Below are positions 42,142 to 51,386 of a stretch of DNA of 64,000 nucleotides, piece by piece. The notes under the pieces were generated by a model. That model saw only the letters and a program-made list of their open reading frames with translations, was not told where the DNA came from and did no database searches. The position numbers and the translations under genes were made by a program. Source of the stretch: Saprospirales bacterium GYS_P2D (GTDB lineage Bacteria; Bacteroidota; Bacteroidia; Chitinophagales; Saprospiraceae); NCBI GenBank assembly GCA_009833045.1, contig WUUP01000008.1, positions 1 through 64,000 on the forward strand, in the 5' to 3' direction. How positions within the stretch are numbered: the stretch's first letter is position 1; every line of letters begins with the position of its first letter.

Positions 42142-43542
42142 CTATACGATACGCATATCTTTAGGATCCCAGTTGATCACCCGACGCTCGTAGTAGCTGT
42201 TATTAGTCGCCAGAGCGGGGCCTGCTGCACGGAGTCCAAAGGTGCCATCTTCTACGATCTCGGTTCCATCTCTGATGGCCTTAGCAAAATTAGTCCAGTG
42301 ATCTACGTGGTCACTATAGCCCTCTGGGTATTTATAGCTCATTTCTTTTGGTCCGTTCATCTCGGGACGAGGATCTCCGTAGTGTGCTTTGTGCCACTTG
42401 GCATAATCTTTCTGCTGCTGTGCAGAGAATGTCGCATAGGAATCCCAGCCACCGTAGGTAGGTACAGTACTTACTTTAGATTTTTGGATATGGATGCCAT
42501 CCCAGGCCAGCGTCATGACTCCTTCGCTGCCGATGAGTCGAGCGTGAGATCCACCACCTGATCCATCTACGAAGTTGACCCGCATCTGCACATTGAATGC
42601 TGGATGTGCTGCCCTCTCAGGGTAGTCATATAGCCCGAGTGTGATATCAGGTACATCTCTACCATCCTTCCAAAATCTTAATCCTCCAGAGGCATAGATC
42701 CTCTCTGGGCCTATCGAGCTCGTCACCACATGCAGAGAGCTGAATAGATGTACGAATAGATCTCCAGCTACGCCTGTACCATAGTCCTTATAGTTTCTCC
42801 ATCTGAAGAATCGTTTAGCATCATAGTCCCGCTGTGGAGCATCGCCGAGATAGCTATCCCAGTCCACGGTATCTGGGCCTTGGTCGGTAGGTATGCTGTA
42901 TTGCCAGGCACCATTGCTGCTGGCTCGATCATAGCGGATATCTGCGAGATTGAGCTCTCCGATGATGCCACTTTCATAGAGTTCTTTTGCTTTTTCGACT
43001 CCGATCGAGCTGACTCGCTGACTACCGATGATGAGTGGCTTTCCTGATTTCTTTTGTGCCTTGATGACCGCATGGCCCTCGTCCAGTTGATGTACCATAG
43101 GTTTCTCGCAGTAGACCGCCTTGCCAGCATTGAGCGCAGCGATGGTCATATGGTCGTGCCAGTGGTCTGTAGTCGAGATACATACCGCATCGACATCATC
43201 TCGCTCCAATATCTCCCGATAGTCTCTGGTAGTGTAGAGATCATCACCATAGACTTCTTTCATACGGGTCAGTCGACCTTCGTATAGGTCACAGGCTGCC
43301 ACTATCTGAAATCCTGGTACCTGTAGCGCCGCTCGAGCATTAGAAAATCCCTGAATACCACAGCCGATCATTGCCAGGTTGATCTGATCATTAGCACTAT
43401 AGATGGGCTTAGGAGCCAATGTCAGAGTATCTCTGTGGAGCATCTCTGATCGCCCCCAGAGCGATCGACGTGAGCTGCCGATGATGATGCCTCCAAGAGA
43501 TGCCTTACGGAGGAAGTCCCTTCTTTTGTTGGGTCTTGACAT
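42142..43542 (-). CDS. Gfo/Idh/MocA-family oxidoreductase with Tat signal
   Basis: 466 residues. The leader KRRDFLRKASLGGIIIGSSR fits a twin-arginine signal. Rossmann motif MIGCGIQGFSNA, then the family's CISTTDHWHDHM and EKP motif (VYCEKPMVHQ). Exported members in Bacteroidota are commonly involved in sugar or glycoside redox chemistry. Single gene, divergent from a second oxidoreductase of the same superfamily. Confidence 0.9.
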   Translation of the reverse strand: MSRPNKRRDFLRKASLGGIIIGSSRRSLWGRSEMLHRDTLTLAPKPIYSANDQINLAMIGCGIQGFSNARAALQVPGFQIVAACDLYEGRLTRMKEVYGDDLYTTRDYREILERDDVDAVCISTTDHWHDHMTIAALNAGKAVYCEKPMVHQLDEGHAVIKAQKKSGKPLIIGSQRVSSIGVEKAKELYESGIIGELNLADIRYDRASSNGAWQYSIPTDQGPDTVDWDSYLGDAPQRDYDAKRFFRWRNYKDYGTGVAGDLFVHLFSSLHVVTSSIGPERIYASGGLRFWKDGRDVPDITLGLYDYPERAAHPAFNVQMRVNFVDGSGGGSHARLIGSEGVMTLAWDGIHIQKSKVSTVPTYGGWDSYATFSAQQQKDYAKWHKAHYGDPRPEMNGPKEMSYKYPEGYSDHVDHWTNFAKAIRDGTEIVEDGTFGLRAAGPALATNNSYYERRVINWDPKDMRIV

Positions 43543-43694
43543 TTTTCTTTTTAAGGTAGGTATATTTTGTCTCGTCGAGAGTATCTGGAGCTTGATACTG
43601 TGTGGTGAAGTAGTTTGGAAATATTATTTTGAGGCTTAGTATTATCGAGCTCTCTATTTTACCACATTATTATCTAAATCAAAAAGTATAGTAG

Positions 43695-44888
43695 ATGCGA
43701 AAAATAGCCATGTTAGGTTCTGGATTCATAGCAGAGTTTTATTGCTCTGCCATCCATGGACAGCGTAGTAAGGATCAGGTGATTATTGCTGCTTCTCGCA
43801 ATGAAGAAAATGTAAAAGCATTCGCTACCAAAAATAATATCCCTGAGTGGACGACCTCTATGGATGAAGCTATCAATCATCCCGAAGTTGAGATCGTTTG
43901 TATTGGACTTCCTAATTTTCTCCATCATGAGGCAGTCCTCAAGGCCGCTAAAGCTGGGAAAGGTGTCATCTGTACTAAGCCGCTGGGGCGCAATGCACAG
44001 GAGGCGCTGGAGATGCTACAGGCAGTGGAGGAGGCTGGAGTTTTTCATGGCTACATGGAGGATCTGGTATATACGCCTAAGACACTCAGGACTATCGAAA
44101 GCATCCAGCAGGGTGCTGTGGGAAAGGTACTCTGGGCTCGCTCTCGGGAGACTCATCCCGGCCCTCATAGTGAGTGGTTTTGGGATCAAGATCAGGCAGG
44201 TGGTGGTGCGATACTCGATCTGGCCTGTCACTGTATAGAGATCGCTCGGAGTTTCATTGGCAAGGAGCAAAAGCCTATCGAAGTCATGTGCTGGGCCGCC
44301 ACTCAGGTCAAGCCGATCGAGGCAGAAGACCATGCCATCGGCTTAGTCAAATATGCGAATGGTGCTATTGGTCAATTTGAGGTAAGCTGGGCATTCAGAG
44401 GTGGACTCGATCTACGAGATGAGGTGATGGGTACTCACGGTACCGTCTGGCTCAATCATTTCTTGAGGACGGGATTTGAGATGTTCACCGCTCCAGGACA
44501 GTCGGGTTATGTAGCAGAGAAGGCCGAGTCTGATTCCGGATGGATTTTCCCCGTAGGAGATGAAAATCAAGATCTCGGGTATAATCATATGTTCAATGAT
44601 ATGTTTGACGCTTACGAGACAGGTCGAGAGCCGCAGGAGACATTTTATGATGGCTATATAGTCAATGCGATCATGGATGCAGCCTATGCCTCGGTCAAGT
44701 CTAAGAAGTGGGAGCCTGTGATGCTGGATGTCTGGAGAGGTAGCACAGAGGTAGAGAGTACCGCTATCCTGGAGTCTTACGATGAGCAGTACTATCTTAT
44801 CAAAGAAGAAATCCTACCCGGCGGCGGTAAGAAAATCATACTAAAAGATAAGACCTCTGGCAAGATCATAGAGCGAAAAGAAGACTGA
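43695..44888 (+). CDS. Gfo/Idh/MocA-family oxidoreductase (cytoplasmic)
   Basis: 397 residues with no signal peptide. N-terminal Rossmann motif [36 protein letters not shown], the catalytic-region TKPLGRN (EKP replaced by TKP) and [13 protein letters not shown]. The Glu-to-Thr change at the EKP motif is a natural variant that keeps the Lys. Probably an NAD(P)-dependent sugar or inositol dehydrogenase. It overlaps the permease gene by 1 bp (TGATG), so it acts with that transporter. Confidence 0.9.
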   Translation: MRKIAMLGSGFIAEFYCSAIHGQRSKDQVIIAASRNEENVKAFATKNNIPEWTTSMDEAINHPEVEIVCIGLPNFLHHEAVLKAAKAGKGVICTKPLGRNAQEALEMLQAVEEAGVFHGYMEDLVYTPKTLRTIESIQQGAVGKVLWARSRETHPGPHSEWFWDQDQAGGGAILDLACHCIEIARSFIGKEQKPIEVMCWAATQVKPIEAEDHAIGLVKYANGAIGQFEVSWAFRGGLDLRDEVMGTHGTVWLNHFLRTGFEMFTAPGQSGYVAEKAESDSGWIFPVGDENQDLGYNHMFNDMFDAYETGREPQETFYDGYIVNAIMDAAYASVKSKKWEPVMLDVWRGSTEVESTAILESYDEQYYLIKEEILPGGGKKIILKDKTSGKIIERKED

Positions 44889-46078
44889 TGAATACCGCTG
44901 TCAAAATCAAGCTCTCTGTCATGATGTTCCTCCAGTTTTTTGTCTGGGGAGCATGGTATGGTCAGATGAGTAAGTATATGTTTACTCAGCTCGGAGCCTC
45001 GGGCGATCAAGTGGGTAATGCTTACACTGCTTTTTCTATAGCGATGGTGATTTCCCCGTTTTTTATGGGTTTTATAGCGGATCGATACTTTGCGGCGCAG
45101 CGAGTGCTCGGCGTGCTCAATCTGCTGGGAGCTGCCATCTTATTTTTCTTGATCCGGGTCGATGATCCAGGTGTATTCTTCTGGTATATTTTGGCCTATT
45201 GTTTGACCTTCGGACCGACGATAGCGCTGACGAGTTCTATTGCTATGAGGCAGATGGATAGTGCGGAGGCGGACTTTCCGATCATCCGAGTGATGGGTAC
45301 GATCGCCTGGATCGTCGTCACTAATATTGTCGGATTCATGGCAGTCGGGGATCAGGTGACGATATTTCAGATTGCTATGTGGAGTGCAGTAGGGATTGGG
45401 ATTTTCAGTTTTTTTCTGCCTGATACTCCACCAAACCCTAAAAAAGATATCAGCTTCAGAGATATCATAGGATATGATGCGTTTAGCTTATTTAAGGACC
45501 GATCATTTACTATCTTTTTCATAGGGTCGATATTGATTTGTATTCCGCTTTCTTTTTATTACGCTATGGCAAATCCATCCCTGACAGATGCGGGCATGAC
45601 TAATGTTGAAAATAAGATGTCACTGGGTCAGGTGTCGGAGGTAGTCTTTATGCTATTGATTCCTTTCTTTTTCAGGAAGTATGGTGTCAAGTGGATACTC
45701 TCTGTCGGTATTATTGCTTGGATATTGAGGTTTGTTTTCTTTGGATATGGAGATGCGGATACGAGTGTGTGGATGCTATATCTGGCGATCATCCTCCATG
45801 GAGTGTGCTATGATTTCTTTTTTGTCTCTGGACAGATTTACACAGACAATAAAGCAGGAGCTGAGATCAAGTCTCAAGCTCAAGGCTTGATTACATTAGC
45901 CACCTATGGTATCGGGATGGGTATCGGGTCCAAGCTGTCTGGTATCGTCACGGACATCTACACTGTTGATGGGGTCAAAGATTGGACGGCTATCTGGCTG
46001 GTCCCTGCAGCCATAGCAGTAGTAGTGTTGATACTATTTCTTTTATTCTTTAGAGAGCAGAGAATTGTAAAAGTCTGA
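44888..46078 (+). CDS. MFS permease, nucleoside:H+ symporter (NupG/XapB) type
   Basis: 396 residues, about 12 transmembrane helices. The opening KLSVMMFLQFFVWGAWYGQM and the later IALTSSIAMRQMD and AEADFPIIRVMGTIAWIVV are characteristic of the NupG-like branch. In Bacteroidota this branch is often next to Gfo/Idh/MocA enzymes and may carry sugars or sugar derivatives instead of nucleosides. Start overlaps the oxidoreductase stop. Confidence 0.9.
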   Translation: MNTAVKIKLSVMMFLQFFVWGAWYGQMSKYMFTQLGASGDQVGNAYTAFSIAMVISPFFMGFIADRYFAAQRVLGVLNLLGAAILFFLIRVDDPGVFFWYILAYCLTFGPTIALTSSIAMRQMDSAEADFPIIRVMGTIAWIVVTNIVGFMAVGDQVTIFQIAMWSAVGIGIFSFFLPDTPPNPKKDISFRDIIGYDAFSLFKDRSFTIFFIGSILICIPLSFYYAMANPSLTDAGMTNVENKMSLGQVSEVVFMLLIPFFFRKYGVKWILSVGIIAWILRFVFFGYGDADTSVWMLYLAIILHGVCYDFFFVSGQIYTDNKAGAEIKSQAQGLITLATYGIGMGIGSKLSGIVTDIYTVDGVKDWTAIWLVPAAIAVVVLILFLLFFREQRIVKV

Positions 46079-46227
46079 TGTTTTAATAATTGGACATAAA
46101 TCAGAATATTATATTGATAAATTGGTTAAAAGATTCTTAATATTCTGAAAAATGGAATCAGGGCAGATCTGCTGTCGTTTTAGTAAGTGTAGTCAATAAT
46201 GAATATAAACTTATAAAACGATATACG

Positions 46228-46620
46228 ATGAAAAAGAAATTATTATCACTAAGTGCCCTGATACTGATGACGGTGAGCATGGTGTCCGCACAGATATTAT
46301 GCGAGACACCGTCTAATAGAGACCGAGTAAATAGAGCCTACAGAGTGAACACGAGTGCCATGGCCGACCTGAGCCTGATGTCTTTTAATTTCTCTAATAT
46401 CCTCAGCGATGGCTGGAGACAGGGGACCCTGACACAGCATGAGATATTCGTCTTGGAGAATGACTTCAGACGACTCGAGAGAGAGGTGAGATGGGCTACG
46501 ATGGATGGACGTATCGACTGGATGGAGCGCAATCAGATACAGCTTCAGTCAGATCGACTCAATAGGTCTCTCCGTCGTGAGTGGAATGATAACGATGTAC
46601 GAGAAGGAAAAAATAGTTGA
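46228..46620 (+). CDS. Small exported protein, hypothetical
   Basis: 130 residues with a signal peptide (ending MVSAQ). The mature part is Arg/Asn-rich and helical (NRDRVNRAYRVNTSAMADL, EIFVLENDFRRLEREVRW, QSDRLNRSLRREWND), one Cys. Helix pattern suggests an amphipathic, possibly metal- or polymer-binding bundle, but no family recognised. Followed by a good terminator. Confidence 0.7.
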   Translation: MKKKLLSLSALILMTVSMVSAQILCETPSNRDRVNRAYRVNTSAMADLSLMSFNFSNILSDGWRQGTLTQHEIFVLENDFRRLEREVRWATMDGRIDWMERNQIQLQSDRLNRSLRREWNDNDVREGKNS

Positions 46621-46647
46621 TTCTGATAGTTGAGAAATGGGTTGATT

Positions 46648-46675
46648 AGGCGGGCCAATTTGGTCCGCCTTTTCT
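46648..46675 (+). terminator. Rho-independent terminator
   Basis: An 11-bp stem (AGGCGGGCCAA / TTGGTCCGCCT, one G-T pair) with minimal loop and a short T tract, 28 bp past the small exported protein gene. Confidence 0.8.
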
Positions 46676-46711
46676 TATTTAGTCTAATGCTCCAAGCGAA
46701 TGAGCTACCGA

Positions 46712-47005
46712 TTAGTTCGAAATTGGGCTGACACTGATTTGTACACCTATTGTATTTAATACTTTAATGATGGTAGAAAATTGTGGTTTGGACCCATCCG
46801 ACAGAGCCTTATAAAGACTTGGACGGCTCATACCAGATTGCTCAGCTATTTTGGTCATACCTATTGCTTTTGCCACATGCCCTATCGCTACGATGAGGTC
46901 TGAAATATCGCCATCTTCAAGGGTAGCATTTAGGTATTCTGCGATCATAGCTTCATTATCCAGGTAGTCTGAAATGTCAAATTTTGAACTTGTCATTTTA
47001 TTCAT
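46712..47005 (-). CDS. Antitoxin, HigA/addiction-module XRE type
   Basis: About 97 residues from ATG 47005 (ATG 46996 also possible; the longer frame to 47074 reads through toxin codons). N-terminal DISDYLDNEAMIAEYLNATL, then the typical GDISDLIVAIGHVAKAIGMT and HTH with MSRPSLYKALSDGSKPQFST. It overlaps the toxin stop by 8 bp. Should neutralise the toxin and repress the pair. Confidence 0.9.
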   Translation of the reverse strand: MNKMTSSKFDISDYLDNEAMIAEYLNATLEDGDISDLIVAIGHVAKAIGMTKIAEQSGMSRPSLYKALSDGSKPQFSTIIKVLNTIGVQISVSPISN

Positions 47006-47300
47006 TATTAATCTTGTGCCATAGCTTTTTGGCTTTTTGTATATCCTTTTGTTGACTGGACTTATCGCCACCAATGAGTAGTATAATTACTACTTTATCT
47101 TTTTCCTTAAAGTATACTCTGTATCCTTTTGCGTAGTTAATGCGCATTTCTTTGATGCCATCACCAACAGATTTACAGTCGCCAAAATATTCATCAACTT
47201 CTAACTTCTGAATTCGGAACAGTATTTTGGCTTTAGCTCTGTAGTCTTTTAATCTCCTTAGCCATTTATCAAATTCATCTGTTTTCTCAATGAGAAACAT
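46998..47300 (-). CDS. Type II toxin, RelE/HigB-like addiction-module killer
   Basis: 100 residues: FDKWLRRLKDYRAKAKILFR, GDCKSVGDGIKEMRINYAKG, YRVYFKEKDKVVIILLIGGD and SSQQKDIQKAKKLW, the standard order of the phage-derived Gp49/HigB-like killer family. Likely a ribosome-dependent mRNA endonuclease. Lies first in the pair, toxin before antitoxin. Confidence 0.92.
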   Translation of the reverse strand: MFLIEKTDEFDKWLRRLKDYRAKAKILFRIQKLEVDEYFGDCKSVGDGIKEMRINYAKGYRVYFKEKDKVVIILLIGGDKSSQQKDIQKAKKLWHKINNE

Positions 47301-47420
47301 TCACAATGTGTATCCAGTTAGATACGAAAATAATCAAAACCTAACTGTGATGTTCATTTTTTAACTTGCTAATTGCTCTTGATTGCAGAAATGAAATCAT
47401 TATTCATTTAGACTAAATGA

Positions 47421-48809
47421 TCAAATACTCTCCAGTATCAGTACCCAATCATTCCCTTCTGAGGGATCGCCTGGTGGGTCAAAGGTATGAGTGCCATTAT
47501 TAGCAAAGTCTCCGATGAGTGTGTATTCGCCATTTCGTGGATTGTACCATGATCCTTTAACTTTAGAGCCTTTGATTTTTCCCATACGGATACGCATGTC
47601 TCTCCCTGTGTAGCTATAGATCAGTGCGTATTTTTCGCCTCGAGTGGCTACCTGATATTCAAACCTGTCGCCCTCTCCACTGGCTATAAGTGTCTGATCT
47701 GGTATGCGCTCATAGTAGGGGAGTGATAACATCAGATTTTTGAGGTATATCATCTGTGCAGCTCCAGGTGCTGCGAGTGCCTCGTCCCAATATTCTCTCA
47801 CTCCATAGGCGGGACTGTGATCCTCAGGTCGATGCATCTGCATAACTGCACTGTGTCCATAGGTGAATCCTGCCGCTCCGCTGAATACAGACCAGTATGC
47901 ATAGCGTCTGAGATCCTCAGCCTCCCAATAAGGCTGTGATGGATCATGGAGCCCCTCTGGTATGCCTTCATAGCTGGGCTCTCCGTCGATAGTAGGGCGT
48001 ATAGGATGGAGTCCATAGTCTGTCTGGACATATCTCCAGTTGTCAGGGCCATAGCCGAGCTCAGTGTCATCCTGGTCATAGCGTCGATGGCCAGACTGAA
48101 ACATATTGAAATCTAACCACTCCTCCTCATGAAACCACCATGAAGACTGCGTCCGTCCAAAGGGATGAAAAGTCATGAGCTGATCAGGAGATACTGACTT
48201 GATAGTCGTAGCGATAGCTTGCCACACATCGGTGTGCTGATCGCCGTGGGTGTCTCCACCATTGAGCCAGACGATATTTTGTCGAGATTTATGCCGTTCT
48301 GCCAGCCATCGAGCATATGCCTTCGCTTGATCGACACTTACTCCTCCAGCTTTGACATTTGATCCCCAGATGGGCACGAGTGCCACATATAGTCCCTGCT
48401 CTGTAGCGAGATCTATGATATAGTCCATATGATCCCAGTAGTCATAAGCGTATTCGTCATCTGGGGAGGATCCAGGAGTGACATATGGTAAGGCGACATT
48501 CTCATCATGTAGTGCCTGATCTCCGTAGATATTGGTCACGGTTAGTTCGTGGAGCACCATTACTTGGATGACATTATATCCCTTCGTAGCTCGATCGTTG
48601 ATATATTGGGCGGCTTCTTGGCGATTGAGTTTAGAAAATAATAGCCACGCAGTATCACCGAGCCAAAAGAAAGGCTTACCATCGGCAGTGGCCAGGTAGT
48701 GAGGATTATTAGCTATTATTAGAGGAGGTGGCTGCACATTTACTGATGTCTCCAGCTCACATGAGAGGAGTAGCAATATAACACTGAATAGGTAAGCCCT
48801 GAGGATCAT
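47421..48809 (-). CDS. GH140-like (DUF4038) glycoside hydrolase, lipoprotein
   Basis: 462 residues with a lipobox leader (LLLLSCELE, Cys 17). DUF4038 pattern: NPHYLATADGKPFFWLGDTA, WLLFSKLNRQEAAQYINDRA, GYNVIQVMV, then IVWLNGGDTHGD and DGEPSYEGIPEG. The C-terminal ~90 residues form a beta domain of the collagen-binding-like type (YNPRNGEYTLIGDF). Characterised relatives cleave apiose from rhamnogalacturonan II; the substrate here is unproven. Not next to the SusCD pair. Confidence 0.87.
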   Translation of the reverse strand: MILRAYLFSVILLLLSCELETSVNVQPPPLIIANNPHYLATADGKPFFWLGDTAWLLFSKLNRQEAAQYINDRATKGYNVIQVMVLHELTVTNIYGDQALHDENVALPYVTPGSSPDDEYAYDYWDHMDYIIDLATEQGLYVALVPIWGSNVKAGGVSVDQAKAYARWLAERHKSRQNIVWLNGGDTHGDQHTDVWQAIATTIKSVSPDQLMTFHPFGRTQSSWWFHEEEWLDFNMFQSGHRRYDQDDTELGYGPDNWRYVQTDYGLHPIRPTIDGEPSYEGIPEGLHDPSQPYWEAEDLRRYAYWSVFSGAAGFTYGHSAVMQMHRPEDHSPAYGVREYWDEALAAPGAAQMIYLKNLMLSLPYYERIPDQTLIASGEGDRFEYQVATRGEKYALIYSYTGRDMRIRMGKIKGSKVKGSWYNPRNGEYTLIGDFANNGTHTFDPPGDPSEGNDWVLILESI

Positions 48810-48906
48810 GCGATGTGTATTGGATTATGAGTACACCAATGTACCTCGATCAAGCGGGGAGATCTATCCATTATTTCACATTTACAGGAGGAATGCCCTT
48901 TCTCTA

Positions 48907-50184
48907 CTACTTCATTTCTATCATCGGGAGAATCAGCTGAAAGGTAGTATACTCATTGACCACAGAGTCTATCTTAATGGATCCTTTATACTTTTCGACT
49001 AATTTTTTGACTATGCCAAGACCTAAGCCAGTGCCCTGATACTGATCTTCAGTGTGCAGTCGGGCAAAAAAGTCAAATACTTTATCCTGAAATTCTGGGG
49101 CGATACCAATACCATTGTCAGTGAATCTCAGGATTAAACTATCCTTTGTTTTTTCAGATGTTATTTTGATAGTAGGTTGATCCGAGTTATTGTATTTGAT
49201 GCCGTTTTGTACGAGATTTTGGAATAGGATGACCATGTCGGACTCATTAGCATAGTAGTCGGGTAGCTCCTCTGCTTCTATCAATGCCTGCCGCTCCGTG
49301 ATGTCGCTTTGCAGATTGATCAAGACAGTAGCCACGATGGCATTGAGATCGATATAGCTATCAGGATTCTTTGGTCGATTAGAGATGGAGGAGACCTCGA
49401 GGACTCCCTCTATCAGTCGATGCATTTGCTTTGCACTATTTTTTACAAAACTGAAATAGCCCTCCAGCTTATCATACTTCTTCTTCTCGAGGTCTCGCTC
49501 GATCAATGATAAGAAACTTGTGATACTCCGCAGGGGAGATTTGAGATCGTGAGATGCGATGTGGTTAAATCTTTCGAGCTCAACAGTTTTTTGTTCGAGG
49601 TCGAGATTTTTATGATGCAATGACTCAAGTGCTACCTGGACCCTGTTTTCATAGGTTTTTATGAAAAGAAAAATCCATGTCAAGCTCAAGAAAAACACCA
49701 GTATCTCTTCGTATTTTACCTCTTGGATACCAAAGATGGGCTCGTATATATTTACATATACTCTGGGTATGACAAACAATAAAACATTGTATATCACAAT
49801 GGCGAGCTGTACCCTTGACTGATTAAAGAAAATGAAAACATTCACTAAGGTCACACAGGCTACCATGGCTTGACTAAAGTTGCCACCGATCAATACTGTC
49901 CCGACAGCAGGCCATATCGGACAAGCTAAAAGGAAATGCAATTTAGCTAACTTATAATAGCCCAGTTTATTAAAGACTATGATGAATAAGTAAAGGGAAG
50001 TGGTGAATAATGAAATATATCCATGGATGTATTCACCTGTCATGAAGAAGTCATAAAGTGAAAAAAGGAAAGATCCACTAGCTGTCACGAGCGACAGATA
50101 GTTCATCAATGAGGCTAACTCTACATCTTCTGTTGAGTTGAGTATATTGTTATTTCTTAAAGTAGTGCTGTGGGAGGGTGTCAC
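48907..50184 (-). CDS. Membrane sensor histidine kinase
   Basis: 425 residues: about six transmembrane helices in the first ~175, a coiled linker, HisKA with phospho-acceptor His in FNHIASHDLKSPLRSITSFL (about 212), and a HATPase domain (LFQNLVQNGIKYN, FTDNGIGIAPEFQDKVFDFF, GTGLGLGIVKKLVE). No receiver or PAS domain visible. No response regulator adjacent, so an orphan kinase. Confidence 0.92.
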   Translation of the reverse strand: MTPSHSTTLRNNNILNSTEDVELASLMNYLSLVTASGSFLFSLYDFFMTGEYIHGYISLFTTSLYLFIIVFNKLGYYKLAKLHFLLACPIWPAVGTVLIGGNFSQAMVACVTLVNVFIFFNQSRVQLAIVIYNVLLFVIPRVYVNIYEPIFGIQEVKYEEILVFFLSLTWIFLFIKTYENRVQVALESLHHKNLDLEQKTVELERFNHIASHDLKSPLRSITSFLSLIERDLEKKKYDKLEGYFSFVKNSAKQMHRLIEGVLEVSSISNRPKNPDSYIDLNAIVATVLINLQSDITERQALIEAEELPDYYANESDMVILFQNLVQNGIKYNNSDQPTIKITSEKTKDSLILRFTDNGIGIAPEFQDKVFDFFARLHTEDQYQGTGLGLGIVKKLVEKYKGSIKIDSVVNEYTTFQLILPMIEMK

Positions 50185-50434
50185 AGAGTATTCCTTCTTT
50201 TTTATGAATATTGTTTTGTGAAAATAATCATTCTACTGTGTAAGACAGTCAGCGAACACCTGAGCCCTATTTGCATTCCTTTCTTTTGATTTTTCTGGAG
50301 TATTATTATTGATGGGGCCTTAGTGTTAATATGCTCGGTCATCAATTAGTTTGTCATCATCAGTATAGGGTAGTTTAGAAGAGAGTATCAATGGAATACC
50401 GAGAAAATGCGACATTTGTAACCTAAAGCTTAAA
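50185..50434. other. Divergent intergenic region upstream of the NrtR-like regulator
   Basis: 250 bp between the kinase and regulator genes. A direct repeat GTCATCA...GTCATCA (50338-50360) and a TGTAACC string (50415) that lacks the matching CGTCA box are present. An operator for the regulator may lie here but none is clear. Confidence 0.35.
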
Positions 50435-51187
50435 GTGCTGGATTTGGATTTTAAAGGTTACTTAAATCATATATCGATTGACTGTGTGGTTTTTGGATTT
50501 CATGACAATGATCTCCGAGTTCTATTAGTCAAGATGAAGAATACAGGCATGTATGCCTTGCCAGGGGGATTTGTGAGTGCAGATATGGATATAGATGAGG
50601 CAGCTGTACAGGTACTGCAGCGGCGCACTGGGCTCAGAGATATCTACTTACATCAGTTTAAGACCTTTGGTAGAGCGGGACGTACGGACTCGGTATATCA
50701 TGACAAGCTGATCACTGCAGGCGTCATATCGGAGGAGGCAAGAGATTTTTTTGAGCAGCGATTCATCAGTATTGGCTACTACGCTTTAGTAGAATATGCG
50801 GAGGTAGATACCCCTCGATTAGATGATATCTCAGATATGATCAATTGGTACCCTGTCCTGGATCTACCGGAGCTCATGATTGATCATGAAGAGATACTCA
50901 TCAGTGCATATCAAGGACTCAAGCGAGATATCCAGCATCTCCCGATAGGTATTAATCTTCTCCCAGAAGAGTTTACCATGCCAGAGCTTCAGGCACTCTA
51001 TGAGACGATTTTGGGTCACAAACTTGACCGACGAAATTTTCGAAGAAAGATGCTCGGGTATAATATTCTCATAGATACAGGGCGCAAGCGTACAGGAGGA
51101 CCTCACAAAGCCCCAATCATTTATACATTTAATAAAGTGAATTACTATCAATACCTCAAGGACGGATTCAAGGTAGGGTGGTCGTAG
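50435..51187 (+). CDS. NrtR/AraR-like regulator: degenerate Nudix plus winged helix
   Basis: 250 residues from a GTG start. N-terminal Nudix fold (IDCVVFGFHDNDLRVLLVKM, MYALPGGFV) in which the catalytic box is lost: where active enzymes have RExxEE this protein has QVLQRRTG. The C-terminal ~80 residues form a winged helix (FTMPELQALYETILGHKLDR, RNFRRKML, GYNIL). This is the NrtR/AraR regulator design, with Nudix as ligand sensor. Ligand and targets unknown; sugar-pathway control is typical in Bacteroidota. Confidence 0.9.
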   Translation: MLDLDFKGYLNHISIDCVVFGFHDNDLRVLLVKMKNTGMYALPGGFVSADMDIDEAAVQVLQRRTGLRDIYLHQFKTFGRAGRTDSVYHDKLITAGVISEEARDFFEQRFISIGYYALVEYAEVDTPRLDDISDMINWYPVLDLPELMIDHEEILISAYQGLKRDIQHLPIGINLLPEEFTMPELQALYETILGHKLDRRNFRRKMLGYNILIDTGRKRTGGPHKAPIIYTFNKVNYYQYLKDGFKVGWS

Positions 51188-51386
51188 GGAAGTGATTAGA
51201 GGTATATCTGTTATTTATTAATCTTTTAAGCTATTTCGGTATTGGGTGTGAAATGCTACTGGTAAAGCATGAGTAAATAGTCTAAGGAGGCTTACAATTT
51301 TTGGAAATGACAAAATTCGAGATTGATCCTTTGGACTAAACTTGAAAATGAACGTACTTTTGCATTTTCTCATTATAATGGTATTC

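Noticed and set aside
51342-51386. Hydrophobic N-terminus of the helicase as a membrane anchor
   Set aside because: The 15 codons before ATG 51387 give a leader-like stretch not expected in an SF2 helicase; more likely untranslated.
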